A DNA stretch of 64,000 nt from Clostridiales bacterium (GCA_003343705.1 QAKR01000014.1:11825-75824); one strand, 5' to 3'. Counted from the first letter of the stretch, positions 1 through 8,364 are shown. Made by a program: numbers and translations. Notes: generated from the letters alone by a model not told the origin.

Positions 1-1
1 A

Positions 2-451
2 GTTTTAGAACAAGCATTAAAACAATATAACGGAACTCTTTTTGTTGTTTCTCATGATCGTTATTTTATAAATACACTTGCCGACAAAATCGCATTAATG
101 AATGAAGAAGGAATTACCGTATACGAAGGAGATTACGAAAATTACCTTGATAAAATTTCCGGACCTCTAAAAGCGGAAAAAGAAAAGACGCAAAAAGGGC
201 AAAGTGACTATGAAAAGCGTAAAAATGAAGAATCGGAGAAACGTAAAAGACAAACCAGGATAAAGAGGATCGAAAAAGATATTGAAAAACGTGAAGAAGC
301 TATACAAAATTTAACCAAAGAAATCGAGACCCCTGAAATAGCGGCTGATTATAACAAACTTTCTGAAGTGTCCGCACTTTTAGAAAAAGAACAAGCCGAA
401 CTAGACAGATTATTTTATGAATGGGAAGAGGTAATGCAAAATGAAGAATAA
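2..451 (+). CDS. ABC-F family ATPase, C-terminal fragment (5' end outside window)
   Basis: This is the end of a soluble ABC-F ATPase (two ATP-binding domains, no membrane part; the family acts on ribosomes in translation quality control or antibiotic protection). The frame is already open at base 2. The first residues carry the H-loop motif VSHDRYF of the second ATPase domain. About 90 residues rich in Lys and Glu follow and look like the coiled-coil tail of Uup-type members. The ATG at 98 is internal and is not the start. The stop codon overlaps the proC start by 11 bases, so the two genes are probably co-transcribed. The ABC-F subfamily cannot be decided from this fragment. Confidence 0.85.
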   Translation, partial: VLEQALKQYNGTLFVVSHDRYFINTLADKIALMNEEGITVYEGDYENYLDKISGPLKAEKEKTQKGQSDYEKRKNEESEKRKRQTRIKRIEKDIEKREEAIQNLTKEIETPEIAADYNKLSEVSALLEKEQAELDRLFYEWEEVMQNEE

Positions 452-1256
452 AGTAGGATTTATCGGTGTAGGTAATATGGCAAGCGCTATTATATTAGGT
501 ATAACCGGAAAAAAATATGAAGCAGAAGATATTTCAATCTTTGATATCGACGAAAATAAATGTGCAGCTTTATCAGAAAAAGGGATAACAGTAGAGAAAA
601 GTGCTGAAGATCTTGTTAAAAATACAGAAATTGTTTTTTTAACAGTAAAGCCTGGCCATTTAAACGAAGTCTTAAAGTCTATAAGGAACGCTGTATCTGC
701 TCAAAATATTTTTATAAGTGTTGTTGCCGGCGTTAGTAGTAGTTATATAAAGGAAGAACTTAATAATTATTCTCTTTCTGTTGTTAGAGTAATGCCGAAC
801 ACACCTGCGCTTTTAGGTGTAGGGGCAACTGCCGTAGCTTTTGATAAAAACATCAGTGAAGAAAATAAACAAAATATCTGTGATATATTTGACAGTGTGG
901 GCATTTGCCGTGTTCTTGACGAAACTCAAATGAATGAGGTTGTAAGCGTTAACGGTTCTTCCCCTGCGTATGCGTATATGTTTATAAAAGCCCTTATTGA
1001 CGGCGGGGTTAAGCAGGGTATTGCACCCGATGTGGCGAAAGATCTTGCTGTCCAAACACTTTTAGGCAGTGTTCAGATGGTGAAAAATTCACCCCTTTCC
1101 GTTGATGATTTAATAAAAGCAGTTTGTTCCCCAAAGGGCACAACTCTTGAAGCTGTGCGTGTTTTAACAGAGAATGACTTTGAAGAAACGATTATAAAAG
1201 CTATGGAAGCGTGTACAAAACGTACACGGGAGCTTGAAGGTGAGATTAAAGAGTGA
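441..1256 (+). CDS. proC: Pyrroline-5-carboxylate reductase
   Basis: Last step of proline synthesis: NAD(P)H-dependent reduction of pyrroline-5-carboxylate in the cytoplasm. The 271-residue length is normal for the family. The N-terminal Rossmann motif GVGNMA lies near residue 9, VMPNTPALLG is the conserved central segment, and the C-terminal all-helical dimer domain carries CSPKGTTLEA, the family signature region. The ATG at 441 is preceded by a GAAGAGG ribosome site and overlaps the end of the ABC-F gene, suggesting translational coupling. No other proline gene is nearby. A terminator-like hairpin follows at 1298. Confidence 0.93.
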   Translation: MKNKVGFIGVGNMASAIILGITGKKYEAEDISIFDIDENKCAALSEKGITVEKSAEDLVKNTEIVFLTVKPGHLNEVLKSIRNAVSAQNIFISVVAGVSSSYIKEELNNYSLSVVRVMPNTPALLGVGATAVAFDKNISEENKQNICDIFDSVGICRVLDETQMNEVVSVNGSSPAYAYMFIKALIDGGVKQGIAPDVAKDLAVQTLLGSVQMVKNSPLSVDDLIKAVCSPKGTTLEAVRVLTENDFEETIIKAMEACTKRTRELEGEIKE

Positions 1257-1297
1257 AAACGGAAAAATTAAATTTTTTGTGTTATATGAGCTAATTT

Positions 1298-1342
1298 GCC
1301 CCTGTTTAAGGCGAAAAAGAAACGAAAACGGGCTCTTTTTTT
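1298..1342 (+). terminator. Rho-independent terminator after proC
   Basis: GCCCCTGTTT (1298-1307) can pair imperfectly with AAAACGGGC (1325-1333), and a run of T follows directly (1334-1341). It sits 40 bases after the proC stop and before the separate ABC ATPase gene. Confidence 0.6.
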
Positions 1343-1471
1343 AGAATTTGTGCAATGTGTACAAATTGCGGATATATAATTTGTTGATATAGCCACTTTT
1401 CAAATCTTTGAATTTGTGGTATCATTTCAATAGCATCATTATTAGTATGTTTTCATTGGAGGTATTTTGTA

Positions 1472-2593
1472 GTGGCAGGAGTTATACTGAAAGGTATTGG
1501 TAAGGTATATGCAGGCGGTGTTCGCGCTGTAACGGATTTTAACCTTAAAATCAAAGATAAAGAGTTTATCGTCATGGTCGGACCTTCCGGTTGCGGTAAA
1601 TCGACAACGCTCAGAATGATCGCAGGCCTTGAAGAAATCAGTGAGGGCGAATGTCTTATAGACGACCGCATTGTTAATGATGTACCTCCTAAGGACAGAG
1701 ATATAGCAATGGTTTTCCAAAACTATGCACTTTATCCTCATATGACGGTTTTTGAGAACATGGCGTTCGGCCTTAAGTTAAGAAAATTCTCAAAAGAAGA
1801 AATTAAACGCCGAGTTGATGAGGCTGCAAGAATTCTTGATATTTCACATCTTCTTGAAAGACGTCCGAAGGCTTTATCAGGTGGTCAGAGACAGCGTGTT
1901 GCTCTTGGTCGTGCCATCGTACGTGAACCAAAAGTCTTCTTGCTTGACGAGCCTCTTTCAAACCTTGACGCAAAATTACGTGCTCAGATGAGAACGGAGA
2001 TATCAAAACTCCATCTTCGTTTGGGAACAACATTTATATACGTTACGCATGACCAGACAGAGGCTATGACAATGGCATCTCGTATTGTAGTTATGAAAGA
2101 CGGTTTTATTCAGCAGTGTGATACCCCGCAAAACCTTTATGACGCTCCGGTTAACCTTTTCGTTGCAGGCTTTATAGGTTCACCTCAAATGAACTTTATT
2201 GAAGCAAAACTCACTCGTAGAGGCGAAGATGTTTTTGTAAACTTTGCAGAATTTTCACTTCGCTTACCACGTGAAAAGGTAATGACTGAAAATTATGAGA
2301 AACTTATGTCATACGGCGGCAAACAGGTTATGGTAGGTATTCGGCCCGAAGCTATACATGACGAGGAAATGCACCTCGAAAGGAACCCTGACAGCATAAT
2401 TACTGCAAACGTTGAAGTTACGGAAATGATGGGTTCAGAAACATATTTATTCCTTGATGTAGCCGAATCAAAGGTCACAGCGAGAGTTGCACCTACAACA
2501 CTTGCAAAACCGGGAGATACTATTAAGGTTTGTTTTGATATGGATAAAATACATTTATTTGACATCGATACAGAAGAAGTTATTATCAATTAG
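1472..2593 (+). CDS. ugpC: Sugar ABC transporter ATPase, MalK/MsmK/UgpC type
   Basis: This is the ATP-hydrolysing subunit of carbohydrate ABC importers, on the inner face of the membrane. Walker [10 protein letters not shown] is at residues 37-45, the signature LSGGQ at 135-139, and Walker B LLDEP near 157-161. The last ~130 residues form the MalK-like regulatory OB/TOBE domain, so the 373-residue length is full size. Translation starts at GTG 1472 behind TTGGAGGT (1456-1463). No permease or binding-protein genes are adjacent. It is therefore probably a shared ATPase serving several sugar importers encoded elsewhere, as known for MsmK-like proteins. The symbol indicates the family, not a proven glycerol-phosphate substrate. 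Confidence 0.9.
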   Translation: MAGVILKGIGKVYAGGVRAVTDFNLKIKDKEFIVMVGPSGCGKSTTLRMIAGLEEISEGECLIDDRIVNDVPPKDRDIAMVFQNYALYPHMTVFENMAFGLKLRKFSKEEIKRRVDEAARILDISHLLERRPKALSGGQRQRVALGRAIVREPKVFLLDEPLSNLDAKLRAQMRTEISKLHLRLGTTFIYVTHDQTEAMTMASRIVVMKDGFIQQCDTPQNLYDAPVNLFVAGFIGSPQMNFIEAKLTRRGEDVFVNFAEFSLRLPREKVMTENYEKLMSYGGKQVMVGIRPEAIHDEEMHLERNPDSIITANVEVTEMMGSETYLFLDVAESKVTARVAPTTLAKPGDTIKVCFDMDKIHLFDIDTEEVIIN

Positions 2594-2644
2594 GAGCAGC
2601 ATCTTGGTCACATTTACATCAACTACAGAATATATTTAGAATAT

Positions 2645-2682
2645 CGGGAATATTCCAACGAAAGTTGGGATATTCCCGTTGC
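2645..2682 (+). terminator. Strong hairpin after the ABC ATPase gene, possible terminator
   Basis: A 15-bp stem (2645-2659 with 2664-2678, one G-U pair) closed by a GAAA tetraloop. The following TTGCTGTCTTT is a weak U-tract, so it may be a terminator, a processing or stability hairpin, or part of the leader of the sigma factor gene that starts 33 bases later. Confidence 0.55.
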
Positions 2683-2711
2683 TGTCTTTAATCAGGAGCG
2701 AGGACATATAA

Positions 2712-3191
2712 ATGTCACAAAACATGCCTTTTTCAGACCTTTTTAAAAAATTTGCGCCATATATTTCATATGCAGCGTCCTCTTTTCCTGTACGCCATAG
2801 GGAAGATCTTATGCAGGAAGGTTATTTAGGTCTTTACCAAGCATGCGGATCTTATGACGTGGATAAAGATGTTCCATTTAATGCATTTGCAAAGATTTGT
2901 ATTAAACATCGTATGCTGACAGCTTATAAAAGTATGGGTAAAGATGATGATACCCTGGTTTTAGATGAAGCACTTATAGATGATCGCAGAACAGCAGAAA
3001 GCATGGAAGCAAAAGATTTTTTTAATAACTTAAGAAAAAATCTTACAGATCTCGAAAGAAATGTTTTAGATGAATATTTAAAAGATCTTTCATATGATCA
3101 AATAGCAAAAAATCTTAATATTACACAAAAAAAAGTGGATAACACAATAAGCCGCGTAAAGCGCAAAATAAAAGATAAATATACTTTTTAA
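2712..3191 (+). CDS. Sigma-70 family RNA polymerase sigma factor, short
   Basis: This 159-residue protein has a region-2-like segment (REDLMQEGYLGLYQACGSYD, residues ~30-50, then AFAKICIKHRM) and a C-terminal region-4 helix-turn-helix (LSYDQIAKNLNITQKKVDNT, ~residues 127-146). Regions 1 and 3 are absent, as in small alternative sigma factors related to SigH or ECF types. No anti-sigma gene is adjacent, and the neighbours (a sugar ATPase upstream, a zinc ribbon downstream) give no clue to its regulon. The start ATG 2712 follows CAGGAGCGAGG. The exact sigma class is uncertain. Confidence 0.8.
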   Translation: MSQNMPFSDLFKKFAPYISYAASSFPVRHREDLMQEGYLGLYQACGSYDVDKDVPFNAFAKICIKHRMLTAYKSMGKDDDTLVLDEALIDDRRTAESMEAKDFFNNLRKNLTDLERNVLDEYLKDLSYDQIAKNLNITQKKVDNTISRVKRKIKDKYTF

Positions 3192-3205
3192 AGTATTATT
3201 TATAT

Positions 3206-3440
3206 ATATGCCCGGCAAAAGCACGCTTTGAAAATTTCCCTAAACTCAGGAGGCATAGGCTTTTCAAGAAACTGTCTTCTCAAAGGCTTTTTTGCACACA
3301 GAAGCTCAGAGATGGAACCTACTGTAAGGCAAGGAACAAACGGGAATGCTCTCGCCTAAGCGAGAGTTTGAAAAAAAAATGCACCTACGGTATCTGCGGT
3401 TTTTTTCGGCGCCCCGGTGTAAGTCCGGGAATGGGCTATT
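3206..3440 (+). ncRNA. Candidate structured RNA upstream of the zinc-ribbon gene, class unknown
   Basis: A 275-base gap contains many nested helices. ATGCCC near 3208-3213 can pair with GGGCTAT (3433-3439), closing the element. GCAAAA (3215-3220) pairs with TTTTGC (3290-3295), and CTTTGA (3226-3231) with TCAAAG (3280-3285), forming one long arm. CTCTCGC-CTAA-GCGAGAG (3349-3366) is a perfect hairpin. A-rich 3370-3378 pairs with the T-run 3400-3406. CCCGG-TGTAAGT-CCGGG (3413-3429) is a local hairpin. No open frame explains the region and GC rises above the flanks. It could be a free RNA (raiA-type or 6S-type are classes to test) or a leader of the zinc-ribbon gene. I could not assign a class. 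Confidence 0.5.
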
Positions 3441-3466
3441 AAAAATTTAAGTGAGGTATACTTAGC

Positions 3467-3754
3467 ATGTACGAAGACAAAGAGTTAGTTTGTAAGGATT
3501 GCGGTCAGACATTCGTTTTTACCGCTGGTGAACAGGAATTTTATGCGGAGAAAGGCTTCCAGAACGAGCCCCAGCGCTGCAAAGACTGCAGATCCGCAAG
3601 AAAAGCTGCAAGCAAAGGCACAAGAGAGTATTTCATTACAACATGTGCTAAATGCGGCGGCGAAGCTAAAGTTCCGTTCCAGCCCAGAGAAGACAAGCCT
3701 GTGTATTGCAGCGAATGCTTTGCAAAGATGAAAGAAGAAGGTTCTGCCGAATAA
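3467..3754 (+). CDS. Zinc-ribbon domain protein (zf-trcl type)
   Basis: A 95-residue soluble protein with two cysteine pairs near the N-terminus (CKDCG at ~9-13 and CKDC at ~38-41) and two more toward the C-terminus (CAKCGG and CSECF). This matches the small 'probable zinc-ribbon' family common in Firmicutes, of unknown function and often mislabelled cytochrome c551. It probably binds two zinc ions. The start ATG 3467 has a modest upstream site (GTGAGG). The structured region at 3206-3440 immediately precedes it, and a strong terminator follows, so it appears to be its own transcription unit. Confidence 0.8.
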   Translation: MYEDKELVCKDCGQTFVFTAGEQEFYAEKGFQNEPQRCKDCRSARKAASKGTREYFITTCAKCGGEAKVPFQPREDKPVYCSECFAKMKEEGSAE

Positions 3755-3781
3755 TCTTTTTTCTGTTGATGTGTGCAATAA

Positions 3782-3816
3782 AGGGGCCGGTGCAATGCGC
3801 ACAGGCCTCTTTTTTA
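3782..3816 (+). terminator. Rho-independent terminator after the zinc-ribbon gene
   Basis: AGGGGCCGGTGC pairs with GCACAGGCCTCT (two wobble or mismatch positions) around a short loop, followed by TTTTTT. Confidence 0.8.
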
Positions 3817-3834
3817 AATTTAGGAGGATATCTG

Positions 3835-4902
3835 ATGAAAATTATTATTGCTCCTGACAGCTTTAAAGGGTCTATAGAAGCTACACAGATATGTGATTTG
3901 CTTGAAAAAAATATATTAAATAAAAAACCGAATGCTCATATAATAAAAATGCCTCTTGGCGACGGAGGAGAGGGAACTGAAGATGCATTTTATACAGCTT
4001 ACCCTAAATCATTTAAAAAAGAAGTAATTATAAAGGATTTATTCGGGCGAAAAAAAAGTGTACATTATATTATAAATGGTGAAGAAGCTTATATTGAAAC
4101 AGCTTTAGCGGTAGGCCTTGATAAAACACGACTTGATGTTATGCATTCTTCAAGTGAGGGTGTGGGGCAGATGATTTTGTCTGCACAAAAAAACGGTATA
4201 AAACGAATATATTTAGGCTTAGGCGGAAGCGGAACATGCGATGCAGGAACAGGTGCTTTGGCTGAAATGGGATTACACTTTTATGATGCTCAAAATAATA
4301 CCCTTAAACCATGCGGTGAAAGCCTCGAAAGCATATATAAAATCTCAGGTGAAATAAAGAATCTTACGCAAATGTGCGAGTTTTTTGCTGTGGCAGATGT
4401 TCAGAACCCTCTTTACGGAGAAAACGGTGCGGCATATGTTTACGCACCTCAAAAAGGAGCAGACCAACAAGACGTTCAAGTCCTTGACAGAGGACTTCGG
4501 AATTTTGCAAAAGTTTCCGGTTATGATAATGTCGCAAACTCTTCCGGTTCCGGGGCAGCCGGCGGGCTCGGATTTTTTATTAAGGCATATTTAAATGCGA
4601 AAATAATCTCCGGTATAGATTTTGTGCTTGATTTGTATAAATATGATGAAATTGATGCAGATTTAATAATAACAGGTGAGGGATGCATTGACGAACAGAC
4701 ACTTTACGGGAAAACAGTAAGCGGGGTGTTGCGTCGCGCAAACGGCAGACGTGTTTTAGCAATATGCGGTAAAACGGGTATTGGTTGCAAAAATCTCGGC
4801 TGTGAAGTTGTTTCAATTAACCCACCTGATGAACCTCCTGAAATTTCTATGAAAAATGTAATAAAAAATCTATCTGATTTTAACATAGATAAATATCTAT
4901 AA
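3835..4902 (+). CDS. Glycerate kinase (GarK/GlxK family)
   Basis: Phosphorylates D-glycerate with ATP, feeding glycerate into lower glycolysis. The 355-residue protein begins MKIIIAPDSFKGS, the family N-terminus. It contains PLGDGGEGT (~40), GLGGSGTCDAG (~138) and GEGCIDEQTLYGK (~281), all conserved in type-II glycerate kinases. The frame is open well upstream of 3835, but the AGGAGG at 3822-3827 and the conserved N-terminus fix ATG 3835 as the start. Whether the product is 2- or 3-phosphoglycerate cannot be read from sequence. The next gene starts 28 bases downstream, probably in the same operon. Confidence 0.92.
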   Translation: MKIIIAPDSFKGSIEATQICDLLEKNILNKKPNAHIIKMPLGDGGEGTEDAFYTAYPKSFKKEVIIKDLFGRKKSVHYIINGEEAYIETALAVGLDKTRLDVMHSSSEGVGQMILSAQKNGIKRIYLGLGGSGTCDAGTGALAEMGLHFYDAQNNTLKPCGESLESIYKISGEIKNLTQMCEFFAVADVQNPLYGENGAAYVYAPQKGADQQDVQVLDRGLRNFAKVSGYDNVANSSGSGAAGGLGFFIKAYLNAKIISGIDFVLDLYKYDEIDADLIITGEGCIDEQTLYGKTVSGVLRRANGRRVLAICGKTGIGCKNLGCEVVSINPPDEPPEISMKNVIKNLSDFNIDKYL

Positions 4903-4930
4903 TATTTAAATTTGTAGTAAGAAGGTGCCA

Positions 4931-6190
4931 TTGTTGTATAAATTCAAAGAGGTTTGCATTAAAGAGGCCGACACTTTTGCAAAAGAGAACGGAATATTTT
5001 TTCAAACGTCTAATTGGTCGGATTTCCGCAGTTGTTTTAAAACTGCATCTTTTTTAGGGTATAACGGCGATAAAGTCGTTTTAAGTTGTGTACTTTTTTT
5101 ACTTCCTGTGTATTTAACACCATATAAAATCGGTTATATAACACGTGGATTTGTTTGTGATTATTCAGATAAAACTCTTATTTCGGAATTTACCGATTTT
5201 CTTAAAGATTATATGAAAAGAAAACATATAATTTATCTTATTTTTGATCCTCATTGTCAGCGTCGTGTAGATTTTAACGATCCTGAAAATGATATAAACG
5301 AATTTTTTAAAAGCTTGGGTTATATAGAGAATAATATTTTATGTTTACAACCTAAAACAAATTACTTGCTTAAATTAAATAAAGACGAACAATGCAGCAC
5401 TGAGGAAAAACGCCTTTGGAAAGGCTTTTCGCAAAGGCTTCAAAATGATATACAGATAAGTTACGACCGTGGTGTTTCACTTGAAAAATATCGTGGTGAT
5501 AATAAAAAAGCTGTTGAAATATTTTATAATCTTTTAGTTGAGACTACTGCTAAAAAAGGCTTCGGACACCGGGATCTTGAATACTATCAAAAATTTGCTT
5601 CTTCACTTGCTGATTATGTTACAATCTATTTATATAAATATAATTCTGAGAGAGATATATTATATACTGAAAACATTTTAAAAGATGTTGAAGAACAAAT
5701 AAATCGATTTAATGAAGAAATTGCAAATCCAGAGACAACTGATAAAAAACGTGAAAGACTTTATCCGAAACTTAAAGAAGCTGAAAAGCAGAAAAAAGCA
5801 ACAATAAAACGCCTTGAAATCGCAAAAAATCATACGGATGATCCGTATATATCGGCGTTTTTCTATATAAAGATGGGAAATAAAGCTTATAATTTCTATG
5901 GTGCAAATTCTGTATTTTTACGTGACCTTAAGCTAACCGCAAATTATTGGGATTTAATTAAAGATAGCCTTGACGGCAAGGTTGAAACGTTTAATATGGG
6001 CGGAACTTTAAAACTGACAACAGACGATATTAAAAAAGATCCTATGTATGAGCTTTACCAATATAAATGCCAATATGGCGGTGAGTTTGTGGAAATGCCA
6101 GGCGAGTTTTTCTTGATTTCACGCCCCAAGCTGTTTGATTTATTCCATAATAAATTGCATTATTTCAGAAGGTTGATATTTAGATTATGA
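4931..6190 (+). CDS. FemAB/FemX-type peptidoglycan bridge aminoacyltransferase
   Basis: A member of the Fem family, which adds amino acids from aminoacyl-tRNA to the peptide stem of lipid II at the cytoplasmic face of the membrane. The protein has two GNAT-like halves with a coiled-coil arm between them (~residues 240-290, rich in Glu and Lys), which is diagnostic of Fem proteins, and a C-terminal segment with YNFYGANS. Length about 419 residues, as expected. The start is uncertain: GTG 4925 overlaps the AAGAAGG ribosome site (4919-4925), so TTG 4931 or TTG 4934 is more likely. The stop overlaps the next gene by 4 bases. Which residue it adds is not visible. Confidence 0.85.
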   Translation: MLYKFKEVCIKEADTFAKENGIFFQTSNWSDFRSCFKTASFLGYNGDKVVLSCVLFLLPVYLTPYKIGYITRGFVCDYSDKTLISEFTDFLKDYMKRKHIIYLIFDPHCQRRVDFNDPENDINEFFKSLGYIENNILCLQPKTNYLLKLNKDEQCSTEEKRLWKGFSQRLQNDIQISYDRGVSLEKYRGDNKKAVEIFYNLLVETTAKKGFGHRDLEYYQKFASSLADYVTIYLYKYNSERDILYTENILKDVEEQINRFNEEIANPETTDKKRERLYPKLKEAEKQKKATIKRLEIAKNHTDDPYISAFFYIKMGNKAYNFYGANSVFLRDLKLTANYWDLIKDSLDGKVETFNMGGTLKLTTDDIKKDPMYELYQYKCQYGGEFVEMPGEFFLISRPKLFDLFHNKLHYFRRLIFRL

Positions 6191-6888
6191 GGCTTGATTT
6201 TGCTTTATCTAATGCGGGCGTGGGAAGCCGCAGAGAGATAAAAATTTTAATATCCCGCGGGAAAATCAGTGTCAACGGAAAAGAAGCAAGAAATCCTGCT
6301 CAAAATGTTGAACAAACAGATAATGTTTTTGTATTGGGAAAAAGAATTGATATACAAAGATATATTTATCTTATGATGAATAAACCTGCCGGTTATGTAT
6401 GTACTACGGCTGAAAATGAAAAAAACGTTTTTGAACTTGTACCGGAAGATTTTCGCCGAAAAGACCTGTTCTGCGTAGGTCGTCTGGACAAGGATACAAC
6501 AGGACTTTTGCTTTTAACTAATGACGGAGATTTTTCGCATAATATAATTTCTCCTAAAAAATCTTGTGAAAAGACATATCGAGTAACTCTTTTGCATCCC
6601 GTAACAGATGAAGACATTTATGCATTTGAAGAAGGTTTAACCCTCTCTAATGGAGAAAAAACTCTTCCTGCACGGCTTGAACGTACTAAAGATGAAAAAG
6701 TTGTTTTGGTGAGCCTTAGTGAAGGTAAATACCACCAAGTTAAGCGGATGTTCGGTGCGTGTCATAATCGAGTGATGGAATTATGTCGTATTAAAATAGG
6801 TGATTTCATTTTACCTGATGATTTAGATTGCGGCATGTGCCAAAAATTACCAATAGAAAAAGGCGAAAGTATCGAAAAAAATTCATAA
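6187..6888 (+). CDS. Pseudouridine synthase, RsuA/RluB family
   Basis: Isomerises a specific uridine in ribosomal RNA. An N-terminal S4 RNA-binding domain (residues ~1-55, RLDFALSNAGVGSRREI) is followed by the catalytic domain with the signature GRLDKDTTGLLLLTNDG (~residues 98-114), whose Asp is the nucleophile. The length of 233 residues is typical of RsuA-like enzymes. These modify 16S U516 in E. coli, while RluB-like ones modify 23S U2605; the sequence alone does not separate them. The ATGA overlap with the Fem gene implies translational coupling. Confidence 0.88.
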   Translation: MRLDFALSNAGVGSRREIKILISRGKISVNGKEARNPAQNVEQTDNVFVLGKRIDIQRYIYLMMNKPAGYVCTTAENEKNVFELVPEDFRRKDLFCVGRLDKDTTGLLLLTNDGDFSHNIISPKKSCEKTYRVTLLHPVTDEDIYAFEEGLTLSNGEKTLPARLERTKDEKVVLVSLSEGKYHQVKRMFGACHNRVMELCRIKIGDFILPDDLDCGMCQKLPIEKGESIEKNS

Positions 6889-6895
6889 AAATCGG

Positions 6896-6924
6896 TTGAT
6901 TTCTTTTGTTGAAAGAGCTATAAT
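6896..6924 (+). promoter_or_regulatory. Sigma-A promoter for the oxidoreductase gene
   Basis: TTGATT (6896-6901), 17-base spacer, TATAAT (6919-6924), 30 bases before the chosen start of the next gene. It may also supply read-through transcripts to the aromatic operon beyond 8365. Confidence 0.75.
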
Positions 6925-6954
6925 AGAATGGATTATTAATTAAGGGTGATTTCA

Positions 6955-8013
6955 GTGGAAAAATGTAATATTGCAGTTGTAGGTTACGGCGGAATGGCCG
7001 CAGGATGGCACGTTCCTCATTTACTTGATATGCCGGATAAATTTAATTTATGTGGTGTTTATGATATTTTAGAAGAGAGACGTGAAGTAGCACGCAAGAA
7101 TAATATTTTTGCATATGAGACTTTTGAAGATCTTCTTTCGGACAAACGTATAGAGCTTGCAATAATAGCTATTCCCAATGATCAACATAAACCTATCGCA
7201 AAAGCTTTAATGGAACATAAAATTAATGTTATATGTGAAAAACCCGTTACGATGTCTTCTGCGGATCTTGAAGAAATGATAGCCTCCGCAAACGAGAACG
7301 GTGTTTTATTTACCGTACATCAAAACAGGCGTTGGGATGAAGATTATCTTATTATAAAAAAGCTTTATGACGAGAATACTCTCGGAAAAATATTTAATAT
7401 AGAAAGCCGTGTTCATGGTTCAAGAGGCATCCCCGGAGATTGGCGCAACACAAAAGTTGCCGGAGGCGGTATGGTTCTTGACTGGGGTATTCACCTTTAC
7501 GATCAGATACTTATGATGACCGGTAATGATAAAGTCGTTTCAGTCTTTTCAGATCTTTCATTTGTTACAAACGAAGAAGTTGATGACGGATTTAAAACAA
7601 TTCTTCATTTTGAAAGCGGCCTTACTGCACATATTGAAGTTGGTACCTCAAACTTTATAGAACTCCCACGTTGGTATGTAATGGGTGAGAATGGCTCAGC
7701 TGTCATAACCGACTGGGCTTTAAACGGTAAAATCGTCAAGGTTACCGATTGGGAAAAACGCGAGCCTGTTCCTGTTGCAACTGCGGCAGGTCTTACCAAA
7801 ACAATGGCTCCGAGAACTGATGAAACAATTGCAGAAGAACCTTTACCGAGAGTCCCCAGCGATATTAATGAATATTACATAAATGTTGTAAAAGCAATAA
7901 GAGGCGAAGAGCCTGTTAATATTAAACACGACGAGCTCAGACGCTCTATGAAACTTATGGAAGCAGTGTTTGAATCTGCTGCAAAAAACGAGGTTATTCA
8001 CACTGTAATTTAA
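6955..8013 (+). CDS. Gfo/Idh/MocA family NAD(P)-dependent oxidoreductase
   Basis: A 352-residue dehydrogenase of the glucose-fructose oxidoreductase/inositol dehydrogenase family, usually acting on sugars or cyclitols. The Rossmann motif VGYGGMA starts near residue 8, the conserved CEKPV (~residues 93-97) holds the active-site Lys, and DWGIHLYD carries the conserved Asp and His. GTG 6955 is chosen because AAGGGTG (6942-6948) lies 6 bases upstream; the alternative GTG 6946 overlaps that site. A single-gene promoter precedes it and a small membrane-protein gene follows after 9 bases. The substrate is unknown. Confidence 0.88.
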   Translation: MEKCNIAVVGYGGMAAGWHVPHLLDMPDKFNLCGVYDILEERREVARKNNIFAYETFEDLLSDKRIELAIIAIPNDQHKPIAKALMEHKINVICEKPVTMSSADLEEMIASANENGVLFTVHQNRRWDEDYLIIKKLYDENTLGKIFNIESRVHGSRGIPGDWRNTKVAGGGMVLDWGIHLYDQILMMTGNDKVVSVFSDLSFVTNEEVDDGFKTILHFESGLTAHIEVGTSNFIELPRWYVMGENGSAVITDWALNGKIVKVTDWEKREPVPVATAAGLTKTMAPRTDETIAEEPLPRVPSDINEYYINVVKAIRGEEPVNIKHDELRRSMKLMEAVFESAAKNEVIHTVI

Positions 8014-8022
8014 GGAGAAAAA

Positions 8023-8208
8023 ATGCTTACATTTCTCAACACCGTTGCCATTCTACCCCCTAATGACGGATGGAAAAATCTTTTATTTATAAGCTTGTTG
8101 GCTTTGTTTGTTGTGCTCGGCTGTGTGGCGGTTATTATACGCAACGAAAGATCCCTCCGACCCTATGAGCCTAAAAAACGAAAAGATAAAAAGAAATCCT
8201 CAAAATAA
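8023..8208 (+). CDS. Small single-span membrane protein, unknown
   Basis: A 61-residue protein with one strongly hydrophobic segment (residues ~19-40) and a very basic C-terminal tail (KKRKDKKK near residues 51-58), giving an N-out/C-in topology by the positive-inside rule. An AAGGAG site lies directly upstream of ATG 8023, so it is likely translated. I do not recognise the family. It may share the transcript of the oxidoreductase gene and lies just before the leader of the aromatic operon. Confidence 0.6.
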   Translation: MLTFLNTVAILPPNDGWKNLLFISLLALFVVLGCVAVIIRNERSLRPYEPKKRKDKKKSSK

Positions 8209-8220
8209 ACAGTATACGAA

Positions 8221-8340
8221 AGAGGCAAGGTGAGATCTGAAAAGTTAATACTTATAAAAGTATTTCCCCTTAAGCATAATATGCAGTAGGGTAGATCGGA
8301 TAAAAGCCTGCCGAAGTTGTTTTCGGCAGGCTTTCTTGTT
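8221..8340 (+). promoter_or_regulatory. Leader of the aromatic operon: three-way junction plus terminator (candidate attenuator or riboswitch)
   Basis: GATCT (8234-8238) pairs with AGATC (8293-8297) to close a junction. It holds a perfect hairpin AATACTT-ATAA-AAGTATT (8247-8264) and an arm CCCT/AGGG plus GCAT/ATGC (8267-8291). A strong terminator, GCCTGCCGAA...TTCGGCAGGC with a following T-tract (8303-8340), comes next. It ends about 25 bases before the pheA start, too close for another promoter, so transcription of the operon must pass through it. A 19-codon frame (GTG 8230 to TAG 8287) runs through the same bases but is not rich in Phe, Tyr or Trp codons. Confidence 0.55.
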
Positions 8341-8364
8341 CATTTATATAAAAAGGAGTTCACA

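Noticed and set aside
3413..3440. GGTGTAAGTCCGGGA resembles a conserved box of cobalamin riboswitches.
   Set aside because: The other conserved boxes are absent or in the wrong order, and the bases form a simple local hairpin.
3528..3802. Alternative frames overlapping the zinc-ribbon gene on both strands.
   Set aside because: The zinc-ribbon frame has the CxxC motifs and a start after a plausible ribosome site; the others have neither.
3706..3834. N-terminal extension of the glycerate kinase frame.
   Set aside because: It crosses a strong terminator and the AGGAGG ribosome site; the family N-terminus begins exactly at 3835.
8200..8364. Possible T-box or Phe-rich leader-peptide attenuator before pheA.
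   Set aside because: There is no T-box sequence, the region is too short, and the only short frame has a single Phe codon.
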